DNA of 64,000 nt, from contig NC_064822.1 in the NCBI RefSeq assembly GCF_024166365.1, forward strand, positions 103,536,823 through 103,600,822, read 5' to 3'. Of the stretch, positions 47,630 to 58,354 are shown piece after piece. Source of the DNA: Elephas maximus indicus (taxonomy: Eukaryota > Chordata > Mammalia > Proboscidea > Elephantidae). Under the pieces are notes generated by a model. That model was not told the DNA's origin and made no database searches. It was given only the letters and a program-made list of their open reading frames with translations. Each line of letters starts with the position of its first letter. Position 1 is the first letter of the stretch. The translations under genes and the position numbers were made by a program.

Positions 47630-50150
47630 TTGTGACTCAATACACGGTACACTTCATTAAATGCTCCTCTAAATAAATTTTAGTCACTAAGCATGCAAAT
47701 TTGTATACAGCTACTGTGTAGTTTGAAACATACATGGATTCATTATACAAGAAAGATTTGATTGCTAGGTGTAGGCAAATGACTGGTTATAGGATTCCTT
47801 TCCTTTAAATATGTTATTTTTATTTACTCATAAACTCACATGTAAACAGCAAATCGACCTGGGTGAAATTGCCGAAAAATTACAGAGAGAAAACAAAAGC
47901 TTCAGAGTGTCAATTGAAAAATATCTCTTATAAAGAGAACAGTTAAATACCCATTGTTTTCACTGTCTCCTAGGAACTTTTTAATCAAGATTTCATATTT
48001 GATTATCTAGTCATTGCTTCAACCCAGAAGTTTCAAAGACCACACTTAAAAGAACCCTACTGGTATTTATAAAATTGCTTCATTCTTGACTACAGTGTCT
48101 GACTTCAAGTTGTGGCTCCAGGGAATAACCAGCATTGCCTCAGCCTTCCTCTGGGCCACCACTGATGCCTACGAGTCAACCCACAAGTTTCCTAAGCACA
48201 CCTGCTCTGAGGGTTAGTTAGACCATACCATCCTATATATGGCAGGGACAAGAAAAGCAAAGGAACAAATGAAGAGATGCCAGGGTGATGGTGTTTGAGG
48301 CCATTTGCAAGAAAAAGAACACTCATGAGTCCATTTCACTTAAACAGTGAAGAATCCAAGAAAACATTTCATTATCACCAGAATTTTATAACCTCAATCG
48401 TAAAGCCAATTATAGAAAATACAGTCACAACAAATTTCATTCTAGTAATTGAATCAAATACAAGACCATGCAGCAACATGGAGGTGTAGATTGTCTTTTG
48501 TAGAAGATGTGCAGGTAATATGTATTTAAGTTATGGGAAGGGCATGGGGATGTGTGGCTGGCTGAACAGTTGAAAAGTAGGGAATCAAAGTTGCCCTTCG
48601 GCTGGGTTTTGGGATTATTGTGAACAGGGCAGCAAAGGGATGGCCAGGACCAGGAAATGAACTTGGCTACCATAATAAATCCTACAGGTGAGTAAAAGGT
48701 GCGATTCTTGCACAACAGATCACAGCTAGAACTGTTGGCTAACATTCAGTGTCCAATAAGGCAGAGCATTTTATAAACCAGACCTGAAAGTTGGGGCAAA
48801 ACCAAAGTCAAGGCACATGGAAGAGCCCAGCCCTTGAATACTGAGAATAGAGTTTTGGAATGAAGGTCAAACAGTGAAGGCAAATATCTAAACAACTGAG
48901 ATATACAGGACTGAATGTTCTATGTCCCTCTCTTTTTAGAAGACATGTTAGATCCCGTAAAGAAAAATTATTTATTAAGAACCTCTTTCTGTAGGGTCAG
49001 GGAGCAGCACCTGCTGGGGATTCTGTAATGGTTCAGGTGTCCTGGCAAGCCATCAAAGCTCTAGGAGCACCGGTACCTGAAATTCTACTAAATCTTTCCC
49101 TCTTTTCTACTCTGCTGGGCAAGTGATCCATGTCATGATATTACCTCAAATCCCCTGCTCCTTATTTGCCTTAGGACTGGGCCCTTTACAAGGTGCACAT
49201 GCATTCCAGAAAGTGATTTCAGTGCTGGACCTTGGGAGTCCATCTTCTCTTTCTCTTGCCCTCTCCTGAGACTGGCTGCCCTTTACTTCTGAGTGACTTT
49301 ACCCTCAGTAACTTCAAGGTACTTAGTCCTTCTAAAGGGAAGGCTCCATTGCAATTCAAATGCCACACTGCCTTTCAACTAGGGAGGAAGGAGAAGGAGA
49401 GCAGTGCTTTCAAGTGCTTTACAGTAGCCCTTTCCCAAAAAGTAGCAATAATGGCACGAACAGTTTTAACTCTGATAGAGGATTATCCTTCATGGGATTT
49501 ATTTCAAATAATAATGATGATAATTTTCACTTAGCAATATTGTAGAGGTTTTTAAAGTGCACTTCATATATATTATCATATTTCATTCTCATAAAACCCT
49601 AACAAGGTGGTATGTTATTCCAATTTTAAGAATGTAAACAAAAACCCCAGAGCCTACATCCTTAGTCGTTGCACCACATTATCTACCCACATTTTGGGCT
49701 CCAGTTATTGAGACATACCCATTTTTTTATCAAACAATACCTTGCTATTCTCAATCCTGATCCTTTCAATAGACTGCTACCATAAATAAATGTGTGTCCA
49801 TTCCCTGGCTCCTTTGAGAGATCATACACACCTTTGAAATTTTCCTTAGCTACCTTCAATGTGCTGATGTTACTGACTTGTTCTAAATCACACTTGGAGC
49901 TCCCATTACAGTTAATCAACTCTGATTTAATTGCTTGTTTTTATTTTTGTGTTCTTCTTTGAAATATGATTTTTAAAAATACAGGCATTGTATCTTATCC
50001 ATCTTTATGTTTCAAGTGACTGGCACAAAGCCAGGCCCATATTTTCTGGATGATTGTGATATTAAATGAAAGTCAATGTAGTATGAGAATTGGCTGGAGG
50101 ACAATAGAAATCTACTTGCTGTGTTTTTCTGTATAATTTTTAGGGATAAA

Positions 50151-51086
50151 ATGGCCTCAAGGAACCACAGCACCATCACCGAGTTCATCCTCCTCGGGCT
50201 GTCTGATGACCCCAAGATCCAGGCTCTACTCTTCGTGCTCTTCCTGGGGATTTACCTCCTGACCATGCTGGGGAACCTGATGATGCTGCTGGTCATCAGG
50301 ACTGATTCTCACCTCCATACACCCATGTACTTCTTCCTGAGTCACCTTTCTTTAGTTGATCTCTGCTTCTCTTCAATCACTATGCCCAAAATGCTAGAGA
50401 ACCTCCTATCTCAGAAGAAAACCATCTCAGTAAAGGGTTGCCTGGCTCAAATATTCTTTGTGCTTATCACTGGAGGGACTGAAATCTGTCTTCTCTCAGT
50501 GATGGCCTATGACCGCTATGCTGCCATCTACCACCCTCTGCTCTATGACCAGATGATGAGCGAACAGCAGTGTCTGCAGCTTGTGTGGGGCTCATGGGGC
50601 CTGGGCTTTCTGGACACAGTCATCAATGTCCCTCTGGCAATGAAAATGGACTTCTGTGATACCTACATCATCCCGCACTATAGCTGTGAGTTGCCCTCTA
50701 TCTTCCTTCTCTCTTGCTCTGATGTCTCAACCAACTTTCTTGTCATGCTCTGCTCTGTTATCCCACATGGACTTACAACTTTACTTTTAATATTTTTCTC
50801 TTATGTCTGCATCATCTTCACCATCCTTAACATCACCTCCACTTCCAGCAGAAACAAGGCCTTCTCCACGTGCTCCTCCCACCTCACTGCAGTGATCTTC
50901 TATGGGTCAGCTTTTCTCCGCTATTTCATGCCAACCTCAGGCTCTCCCCTTGTGTTGATCTTCTCTGTGCAGTATGGTGTGATCACTCCCATGCTAAACC
51001 CCCTCATCTACAGCCTGAAGAACAAGGAGGTGAAGGCAGCTGTGAGAAGAACCCTGGGGAAGTGTTTACAGTGTTTTCAATGGTAG
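50151..51086 (+). CDS. OR8S1-like: Olfactory receptor B3, OR8S1-like, open frame
   Basis: A 311-residue class II odorant receptor. The first in-frame ATG is at 50151, only 7 nt after the splice acceptor AG (50142-50143), because 9 nt of the usual leader are missing; open codons further upstream have no ATG and lie before the acceptor. Present are NHS at 5-7, GN at 41-42, PMYFFL at 58-63, Cys97, MAYDRYAAI, Cys169, Cys179 and Cys189, KAFSTCSSH and PMLNPLIY. Two oddities stand out: the Cys of the AIC motif is Tyr127 (AIYHPLLY), and one Phe codon is missing in TM6 (VIFYGS against VIFFYGS). The stop TAG comes 7 codons before the A-type stop, and AATAAA (51087-51092) follows it directly. It is the only B-type copy with an intact frame here and plausibly works, though the TM6 shortening is a caution. 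Confidence 0.91.
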   Translation: MASRNHSTITEFILLGLSDDPKIQALLFVLFLGIYLLTMLGNLMMLLVIRTDSHLHTPMYFFLSHLSLVDLCFSSITMPKMLENLLSQKKTISVKGCLAQIFFVLITGGTEICLLSVMAYDRYAAIYHPLLYDQMMSEQQCLQLVWGSWGLGFLDTVINVPLAMKMDFCDTYIIPHYSCELPSIFLLSCSDVSTNFLVMLCSVIPHGLTTLLLIFFSYVCIIFTILNITSTSSRNKAFSTCSSHLTAVIFYGSAFLRYFMPTSGSPLVLIFSVQYGVITPMLNPLIYSLKNKEVKAAVRRTLGKCLQCFQW

Positions 51087-52017
51087 AATAAAGAAAGGTC
51101 ATGATGGGGAATTCAGAGAGAAATTCTTGTAGCAAGACACTGAGGAGAATGACCTGACTATTCATTCTATCAAATTCGGCAAAATAAATCAGAAATACCT
51201 AAGAAAGCAACACAGACCTATTATAGAATGTATCATTAAGTTCAGTCCCACTCAGAGGTAAAAAAACTGTGCATGTTTGTTTGTGTGCATGTGTGGTTGC
51301 ATATGTGTGTGTTTGAAGTTTGGTTTGGTGCAAATTATCTGTCATTATTTTTAGTTAAGTTTGGGAAAGACACTAGAAGCTATACTTTTTCTAAACAGAA
51401 AACTTCCTGAATCTTTTGTGGTGAAAGGTCATAATGAGTTCATAGGTGCAGAGGGTAATGAGGTCTGTTTAGAGTAGCAGGAAGAGAAATCAATGAGTCA
51501 CCCTGATAGGAATGAAACCCTCCCAGATGTTTGCTGTTACATAGAGCTTAATTTGGGAACTAATGCCTTTGGAGAAAACCACTCCTAGCATAACTGACCT
51601 GGTTGTACTCATTTCCCCATTTTAAACAGGCCCACAGACTCAGGAAAAAGGACACTCTCAGGAAAACAGGAAAGAAAACAGGACATTAAGAACCAAAATA
51701 CCAGGAAAATGCAGAATCTGAGTGGATCTCATATACTTGGCCAATGACTCTCTGAATCTTCAGCTGAAGGACTGAAGTTTTTTTTAGGACTCTTACATAG
51801 GACTCAAAAAGGGGGCTTGGGATAAAATGAATGTGTGGGATTGTTTCCAAATAAGCAGATACAGGTTAGATTCCGGGCAGATTTCAAAAATAGGACACAT
51901 TTGGTGGCCTCTGCCTTCTGTTTGTGAATCCTTCCCAATCTTTGATGCTCCTGCTCTTATCTAAGTGCCCAGCATCACACTCTTTCCTTGTAGGAGTCCT
52001 ACATTTCTTTGGGTGCC

Positions 52018-52234
52018 AAACCAAAAAAAAAAAAAAAAAAAACCACTTTGCTATTGAGTCAATTCTGACTCGTACTGATCCTGTAGGACAGAGAAGAACT
52101 GCCCCATAAGGTTTCCAAGGCTGTAATCTTTATGGAAGCCTACTGCAATGTCTTTCTCCCACGGAGCGGCTGGTGGGTTCATACTTCTTTCAGTTAACAG
52201 TTGAGTGCTTAACCACTGTGACACCAGAGCTCCT
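52018..52234 (-). mobile_element. AfroSINE, minus, ancestral (I3)
   Basis: Copy of the SINE downstream of every OR, with an expanded A-run (52023-52042) at its 3' end. Confidence 0.87.
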
Positions 52235-52479
52235 TTCTAAGTTGCCCAATTGTCCAATAACAATTTGCTTAAACTGAATTATCCTAAATGTCTTTTAACT
52301 TACATTAATCTAGACTCTATTATCAAAGTTTTTTTCAAATTTCATATAGGAAAGAAAAATTTGAGCCCATTTAGTATTTTGGTATAGTTTTCTCTTCCCT
52401 TTTGGAGAATTTGAGATACTATTTGTCAATTGATTCAAAGGTATTCCACCTTGAAATCATGATTTCTATTATTTTATGT

Positions 52480-53435
52480 TAAAATTTTTATTGTGCACTT
52501 GGTGTAAGTTTATATAGCAAATTAGTTTCCCGTTGGATAGTGTGTATAAAAAGTGTTCCCAGACATTGGTTTCATTCCCCACAGCGTGTCAGCTTTTTCC
52601 TTATTTTGGTCCTAGATTCTCAGTTTCCTTTCCTCTTGATTTCTATCCCTTCTTCCCTTCTCATCTTTGCTTTTGGGCAAATGTTGCCCTTTAGATCTTG
52701 TATAATTGATTATTCTAAGGAGCGTGTTCTTCTCAGTTGTTATTGTATATTTTATAGGTCTGTCTATGGTTTTTGGAAATCCTGATGGTGTAGTGGTTAA
52801 GTGCTATGGCTGCTAACCAAAAGGTCGGCAGCTCGAATCCACCAGGCACTCCTTGGAAACTCTACAGGGCAGTACTATTCTGTCCTATAGGGTCTCTATG
52901 AGTCAGAATCGACTCCACGGCAGTGGGTTGGTAGGTAGTGGGTCTATGGTTTGGCAGAAAAGGTGGTCTCTGGGGATAGTTTCAGTTCCAGGTCAGAAAG
53001 GTGTCTTAGCGCCATAGTCTTGGGGGTTCCTCCTGTCTCTGTCAGATTAGTAAGTCTGATCTTTTTTGTGAATTTGATTTTTTATTCTACAATTTTTCTC
53101 TTGCTCTCTCTAGGGCCCTCTGTTGTGATAACACTCAGAGGGGTCAGTAGCCAGGCACGATCAAGTTCTTCTGGTCTCTGGGTTGTATAGCGTGTGATTC
53201 CTATGGTCCTTTAGTCTGTTGTACTAATTACTCCTTTGAGTCTTTGGGTGTCTTCACTCTCCTTTGCTCCAGATGGTAACAGAATTATAGTTGTATCTTA
53301 CATGGCTGTTTTTAAGTTTTAAGACCTCAGATGCAACTTACCGAAGTAGGATGCAGAACTATTTCTGTATGAAATATGTTTAGCCAATTGACATAGATGT
53401 CTCCTGAGTCTATGGTCCTTCGCCTTTGAGCCTAG
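52480..53435 (-). mobile_element. Old L1 3'-end fragment with nested AfroSINE (I3)
   Basis: Same block as 19205-19993, split by the SINE at 52775-52940. Confidence 0.65.
52775..52940 (+). mobile_element. AfroSINE shared with spacer I2
   Basis: Same SINE and insertion site as 37938-38093 (ggaaatcctgatggtgtag to gacggcagtggg equivalents). It is flanked by tgtctatggttt (52761-52772) and ggtctatggttt (52941-52952). Confidence 0.93.
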
Positions 53436-54769
53436 GAACTTCCTCCAATGAGGCATGAAGTCACAATTTTTAAATGGGTATCAGTAGGCTATCTTTAATC
53501 TGATATTCACAAAGCATGTATTTAAAAAAACTGTTGCTTCCTTTTTTTTCCTTTTACTTACATTTTTATACATATTACCACATAAGAAATTACAGATCGT
53601 TTTGGCACCTGCTCAATATTCAATTTTGAATAATAAGGTATTGCTCTGTCAACAGCAAGTGTGACAGTATGGCATAGATACAACAAATACAATATGGCAT
53701 TTGTTGATCCCTTTCGGTTACCTTTTCACTACATTAAAAACAATTAAAAACAAAAGGTTAAGTAGGTCATGTTGTACTCATTACTGTCAGCCAATATTTT
53801 CCATTTTTAAAGAAACTGGATTTAAATTATCAAAAGTTTTCATATGCAGAAATGATATGTCAATCTTCCCTGCTTTCATGAAATCTTGTATTTTTCAGTC
53901 ATTTTCTTGGTGCCTCCTTTACTTGACTTCAGGGAGGAAAGTCATCCATCTCTCCCCGACAAGAAGAGGAGGAAAGTACAACTGTACTGCAATACCACAT
54001 AAGGGCTAGGGCATCAAGATTCTCTCTTTCTCCTCTAGTCCCTAGAATTCCTTTTACATACTGTTAAGTATGTGTCAGGTATTGATTCCAGTAGTAGATC
54101 TACTGTACCACCTGAGAGTAAGCCAAGGGGATAAGTGTCTGGTCACAGTTGTTGGCAGATCTGTTTATAACAGGGAAACTTAACATTTTTTCCACTGTGA
54201 GCCCTATTAGCAATTCCAGCCCAAAAGGAAAATTCCCATTGACATATTATTTTGCTTTTTCATGCCTAATAAAAGTCATACAACATGTATAATTTTATAT
54301 GCAGATTTTTTACCTAAATTATATTGTCAGTACTCTTTATGTTAATGAAAACCCTTTGTAAATACCAGTTTTAATTATTTTAAGAATCTATTAAGTATAT
54401 ATTCCAAACTGTACTTAGCAATTTTCCATCATTGTGAATATTTTAATATTTCACTATTACAATTTATTTCCTCAAATATTTTAGTGTACAGTTCAAGGTA
54501 GCATTTTCAGTTTTTAAGATAATATACAAAATATCTCTCTACAAAATTTTTTTTGGTATTTGTAAGTAGACTGAGAATTGGGATTATTGGCTCAGTACGT
54601 ACAATGTTTGTTAAGCATCTTGACAAATATTGGCAGATAATTTTGCAGAGTTGTGTTTATCACCTTACTATGATGCCAGCAATGTATGTAAATTCTCAGT
54701 CTCCCCACTGTACCTGTATTAGATACACTGCATTCACAACACAGACTTGATAATCAAATGCTTGCGAGA

Positions 54770-55140
54770 GATACAAATACACAATTCCCAAAAGAAGAGA
54801 TGGAATTGTCCAGTAAATATAGAAAAAATATTCACTCTAGTGAATGTGAAATTAAGTTAAAATGTAATTTAATTTTTTATCAATAATTTTAAGAAATGAA
54901 TATTCCAGTAGTCAATGTTGGTGAGACTCTAAAGAGATAAGCACATTCATAAGATTAAGGAAAAGTGTAAACTGCTTCAACATTTCTGGAAATGATGTGA
55001 TGCTATGTATCAGGAGATTTCACAAAGTTCATATGTTTTACCCCAGGATAAGTAGGTTAAAAAAGGTATTCAGACATTCCATCCAATTTTAGGTACAGCA
55101 CTGTTTATCAGAGAGTTACTCAAGATAACAAAGAAACCAA
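54770..55140 (+). mobile_element. Ancient L1 ORF2 remnant (I3)
   Basis: Equivalent of 3095-3490, with cacaattcccaaaagaagag and actgcttcaacatttctgg. Confidence 0.5.
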
Positions 55141-55317
55141 TACACTGTACTCTTTAATTATTTACCAGTTTGATTAAGTCGTTTGATTAAGAAAAATACA
55201 TGCTATTGATTACTATAATCCACATTTAGAAATAACATTTAGAAAAGTTTTTAATGTGAGGAAAGTCTGAATATTAAAATACTAATTTAAAAAGTTACAA
55301 AACTAAATTTAGAGTTA

Positions 55318-55490
55318 ATCCACTGCTACCAATATTAAATGTGCATATGAAATACCTGGGACTGTGACTGAATGTAAATCCATATTCAGTAAATCTGGCC
55401 TGGGGCCTAAGACTCTGCATTTCTAACAAGTTCCCAGGTGTGTTAATAATGCTGGTCTGTAGACTATATTTGAATATCAAGGGTATAATC
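55318..55490 (+). mobile_element. MER5A-like hAT DNA transposon (I3)
   Basis: Same MER5A word order as the other copies. Confidence 0.75.
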
Positions 55491-55840
55491 AATTTTAAGA
55501 ATGAAATTAAGTAGATAGACTGACAGATAGATAAATAAATATATAGACAGACAGGTTTAAAGGAAAAATGCCTGAATACCACAATATTCTCTAAATGTGA
55601 TAAGAGGGCATTTTATTTCATTTATGGGTTTCCTTTACTTAAGCCTGCGCTACTTTTATTCTAACACCTTTCTCCGTTAATATAGTAGGTACTCAATATA
55701 GAAACATAGAGAATTCTCTTGAAAAGAGTAAATAATAGAAATAGTACGTAATACTGTCCATTGAAAGTAACTATTATTTATACTTAGTACATGTTTTTCA
55801 TGTAAAGATATATGCAGACACACATATAAAAATATATAAA

Positions 55841-56879
55841 GGGGCGGAGCCAAGATGGCGGACTAGGCAGATGCTACCTCGGATCCCTCTTACAACAAAG
55901 ACACGGAAAAACAAGTGAATCGATCACATACATAACAATCTACGAACCCTGAACAACAAACACAGATTTAGAGACGGAGAACGAACTAATACGGGGAAGC
56001 AGCGATTGTTTCCAGAGCCTGGAGCCAGCGCACCAGTCAGGTACGGCACAAGCACAGAGACCTGCTCCACGCCCCTGAACTAACCCCGGGAGGGGGACCA
56101 GCCAGTTCCACGGGCAGCGTGGGACGCAGCCGGTAGGAGAAGTCCCTGGGAGGCAGTGACTGGTCTTGGAGCAGAAAGAGCAGCATCCGAGCCGGGGAAC
56201 CGTCCCGCAGGGATTTGGACTGGACGCAGGTACGCCATAAACACGGAGAGTTGCTCCACCCCCCTGAACTAACCCCGGGAAGGGGACCAGCCGGGTCACG
56301 CGGGAGGCGTGGGATGCAGCTGGTAGGAGAAGTCCCCAGGAGGCAGCGACTGGTATTGGAGCAGGGAGAACAGCGTCCCAGCCGGGACACTCCGTCACGG
56401 CACAAGCACGGGGAGCTGCTCCACCCATCTGAACTAACCCAGGGAGGAGGCTCAACTGGTTCTCGGAGGCAGCACGGCCACGCGGCTGGAGGGACGAGAA
56501 GTCCCCGGGAGGCAGCGACTGATTTTGGAGTCGAGAGTGCACCGTCCCAGTAGGGGAGCCTTGATGCTGGGCGTGGGGCTGGAAGTGGAGGATCTGACCG
56601 TGACTCCAGTGGGCCATACCCCCTGGGGGCAATCTCCACACAGCCAGCACACATAGGCGACGCGCCCGCAGGAATCTCAGATATAATAGTCATTCCAAGC
56701 AAGACAAGCAACTCTGGCTATATTCTGAGGTGCTACTCTCCTATCTCTCTGTTCCCTCCCCCACCCTCCCCAGGCGGCTTCATTAACATCTGAATAGCCT
56801 GAGCCAGAGGGAGAACTCTGATAGGGATCTGACTGCATTTTTTTTTAGCGGATTTTCTGGAAAAACTAGTTTCCCAGTG
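55841..56879 (+). promoter_or_regulatory. L1 5'UTR / promoter with three tandem GC-rich units
   Basis: Three diverged tandem units start near 56041, 56230 and 56396 (about 189, 166 and 165 bp). Each opens with a gtacg/acggcacaagcacgg-like word and contains ctgaactaaccc and gaagtcccNgggaggcagNgact. CpGs are frequent. The equivalent region is in the left L1 (609-1678, reverse strand). Promoter function is inferred from the family. Confidence 0.8.
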
Positions 56880-57896
56880 ATGGCTCGGAGACAACAATCC
56901 ATATCAAACCACTTAAAGAAGCAGACCGGGACAGCTTCTCCAACCCCCCAAACAAAAGAATCAAAACCTTTCCTAAATGAAGATACAATCTTGGAATTAT
57001 CAGATACAGAATATAAAAAACTAATTTACAGAATGCTTAATGAAATCACAAATGAAATTAGGATAACTGCAGAAAAAGCCAAGGAACACACTGATAAAAC
57101 TGTTGAAGAACTCAAAAAGATTATTCAAGAACATACTGGAAAAATTAACAAGTTGCAAGAATCCATAGAGAGACAACATGTAGAAATCCAAAAGATTAAC
57201 AATAAAATAACAGAATTAGACAACACACTAGGAAGTCAGAGGAGCAGACTCGAGCAATTAGAATGCAGACTGGGACATCTGGAGGACCAGGGAATCAACA
57301 CCAACATAGCTGAAAAAAAATCAGATAAAAGAATTAAAAAAAATGAAGAAACCCTAAGAATTATGTGGGACTCTATCAAGAAGGATAACCTGCTGGTGAT
57401 TGGAGTCCCAGAACAGGGAGCGGGGACAGAAAACACAGAGAGAATAGTTGAAGAACTCCTGACAGAAAACTTCCCTGACATCATGAAACACGAAAGGATA
57501 GCTATCCAAGATGCTCATCGAACCCCATTTAAGATTGATAGAAAAAGAAAAACACCAAGACATATTATCATCAAACTCGCCAAAACCAAAGATAAAGAGA
57601 AAATTTTAAAAGCAGCCAGGGAGAAAAGAAAGGTTTCCTTCAAGGGAGAATAAATAAGAATATGTTCTGACTACTCAGCAGAAACCATGCAGGCAAGAAG
57701 GGAATGGGACGACATATACAGAACACTGAAGGAGAAAAACTGCCAGCCAAGGATCATATATCCAGCAAAACTCTCTCTGAAATATGAAGGCGAAATTAAG
57801 ATATTTACAGATAAACACAAGTTTAGAGAATTTGCAAAAACCAAACCAAAGCTACAAGAAATACTAAAGGATATTGTTTGGTCAGAGAACCAATAA
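56880..57896 (+). pseudogene. L1 ORF1 protein gene, one in-frame stop
   Basis: ORF1p binds L1 RNA and forms a trimer through its coiled coil. The start is the ATG at 56880 (MARRQQSISNH), which matches the left L1. A heptad-rich coiled coil lies at about residues 45-135, followed by an RRM-like segment near 160-235. Codon 258 (57651-57653) is TAA just after KVSFKGE. The same frame continues with YSAETMQARREWDDIY to the natural stop at 57896, the expected C-terminal domain. The full frame would be 338 residues, normal for mammalian L1. The stop removes about 80 residues that the family needs for RNA binding, so the protein is probably inactive. Confidence 0.93.
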
Positions 57897-58354
57897 TATC
57901 AGATATCAGCACAACACAAGGTCACAAAACAGAACGTCCTGATATCAACTCAAATAGGGAAATCACAAAAACAAACAAATTAAGATTAATTAAAAAAAAA
58001 ATACACATAACAGGGAATCATGGAAGTCAATAGGTAAAAGATCACAATAATCAAAAAGAGGAACTAAATACAGGAGGCATTGAACTGCCAGATGGAGAGT
58101 GATACAAGGCGATATAGAACAATACAAGTTAGGTTTTTACTTAGAAAAATAGGGGTAAATAATAAGGTAACCACAAAAAGGTATAACAACTCTATAACTC
58201 AAGATAAAAACCAAGAAAAACATAACGACTCAACTAACATAAAGTCAAGCACTATGAAAATGAGGATCTCACAATTTACTAAGAAAAACGCCTCAGCACA
58301 AAAAAGTATGTGGAAAAATGAAATTGTCAACAACACACATAAAAAGGCATCAAA

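Larger units (their letters stand above)
42204..50150. repeat. Tandem-array spacer J3 (A3 to B3)
   Basis: OR 3' flank with TG tract, minus AfroSINE, old L1 3' fragment, about 1.3 kb unrecognised with a 9-T micro-insertion (45417-45443), ancient L1, MER5A, an imperfect GATA/GACA run near 46570-46630, split AfroSINE/RTE, then about 2.5 kb unrecognised (47630-50140). The A-type transducing L1 is absent: the site reads through near 49710. Confidence 0.82.

Noticed and set aside
50121-50150. An N-terminal extension of B3 by ten codons.
   Set aside because: The upstream codon is GTG, and the stretch spans the conserved splice acceptor, so it is intronic in the mature transcript.
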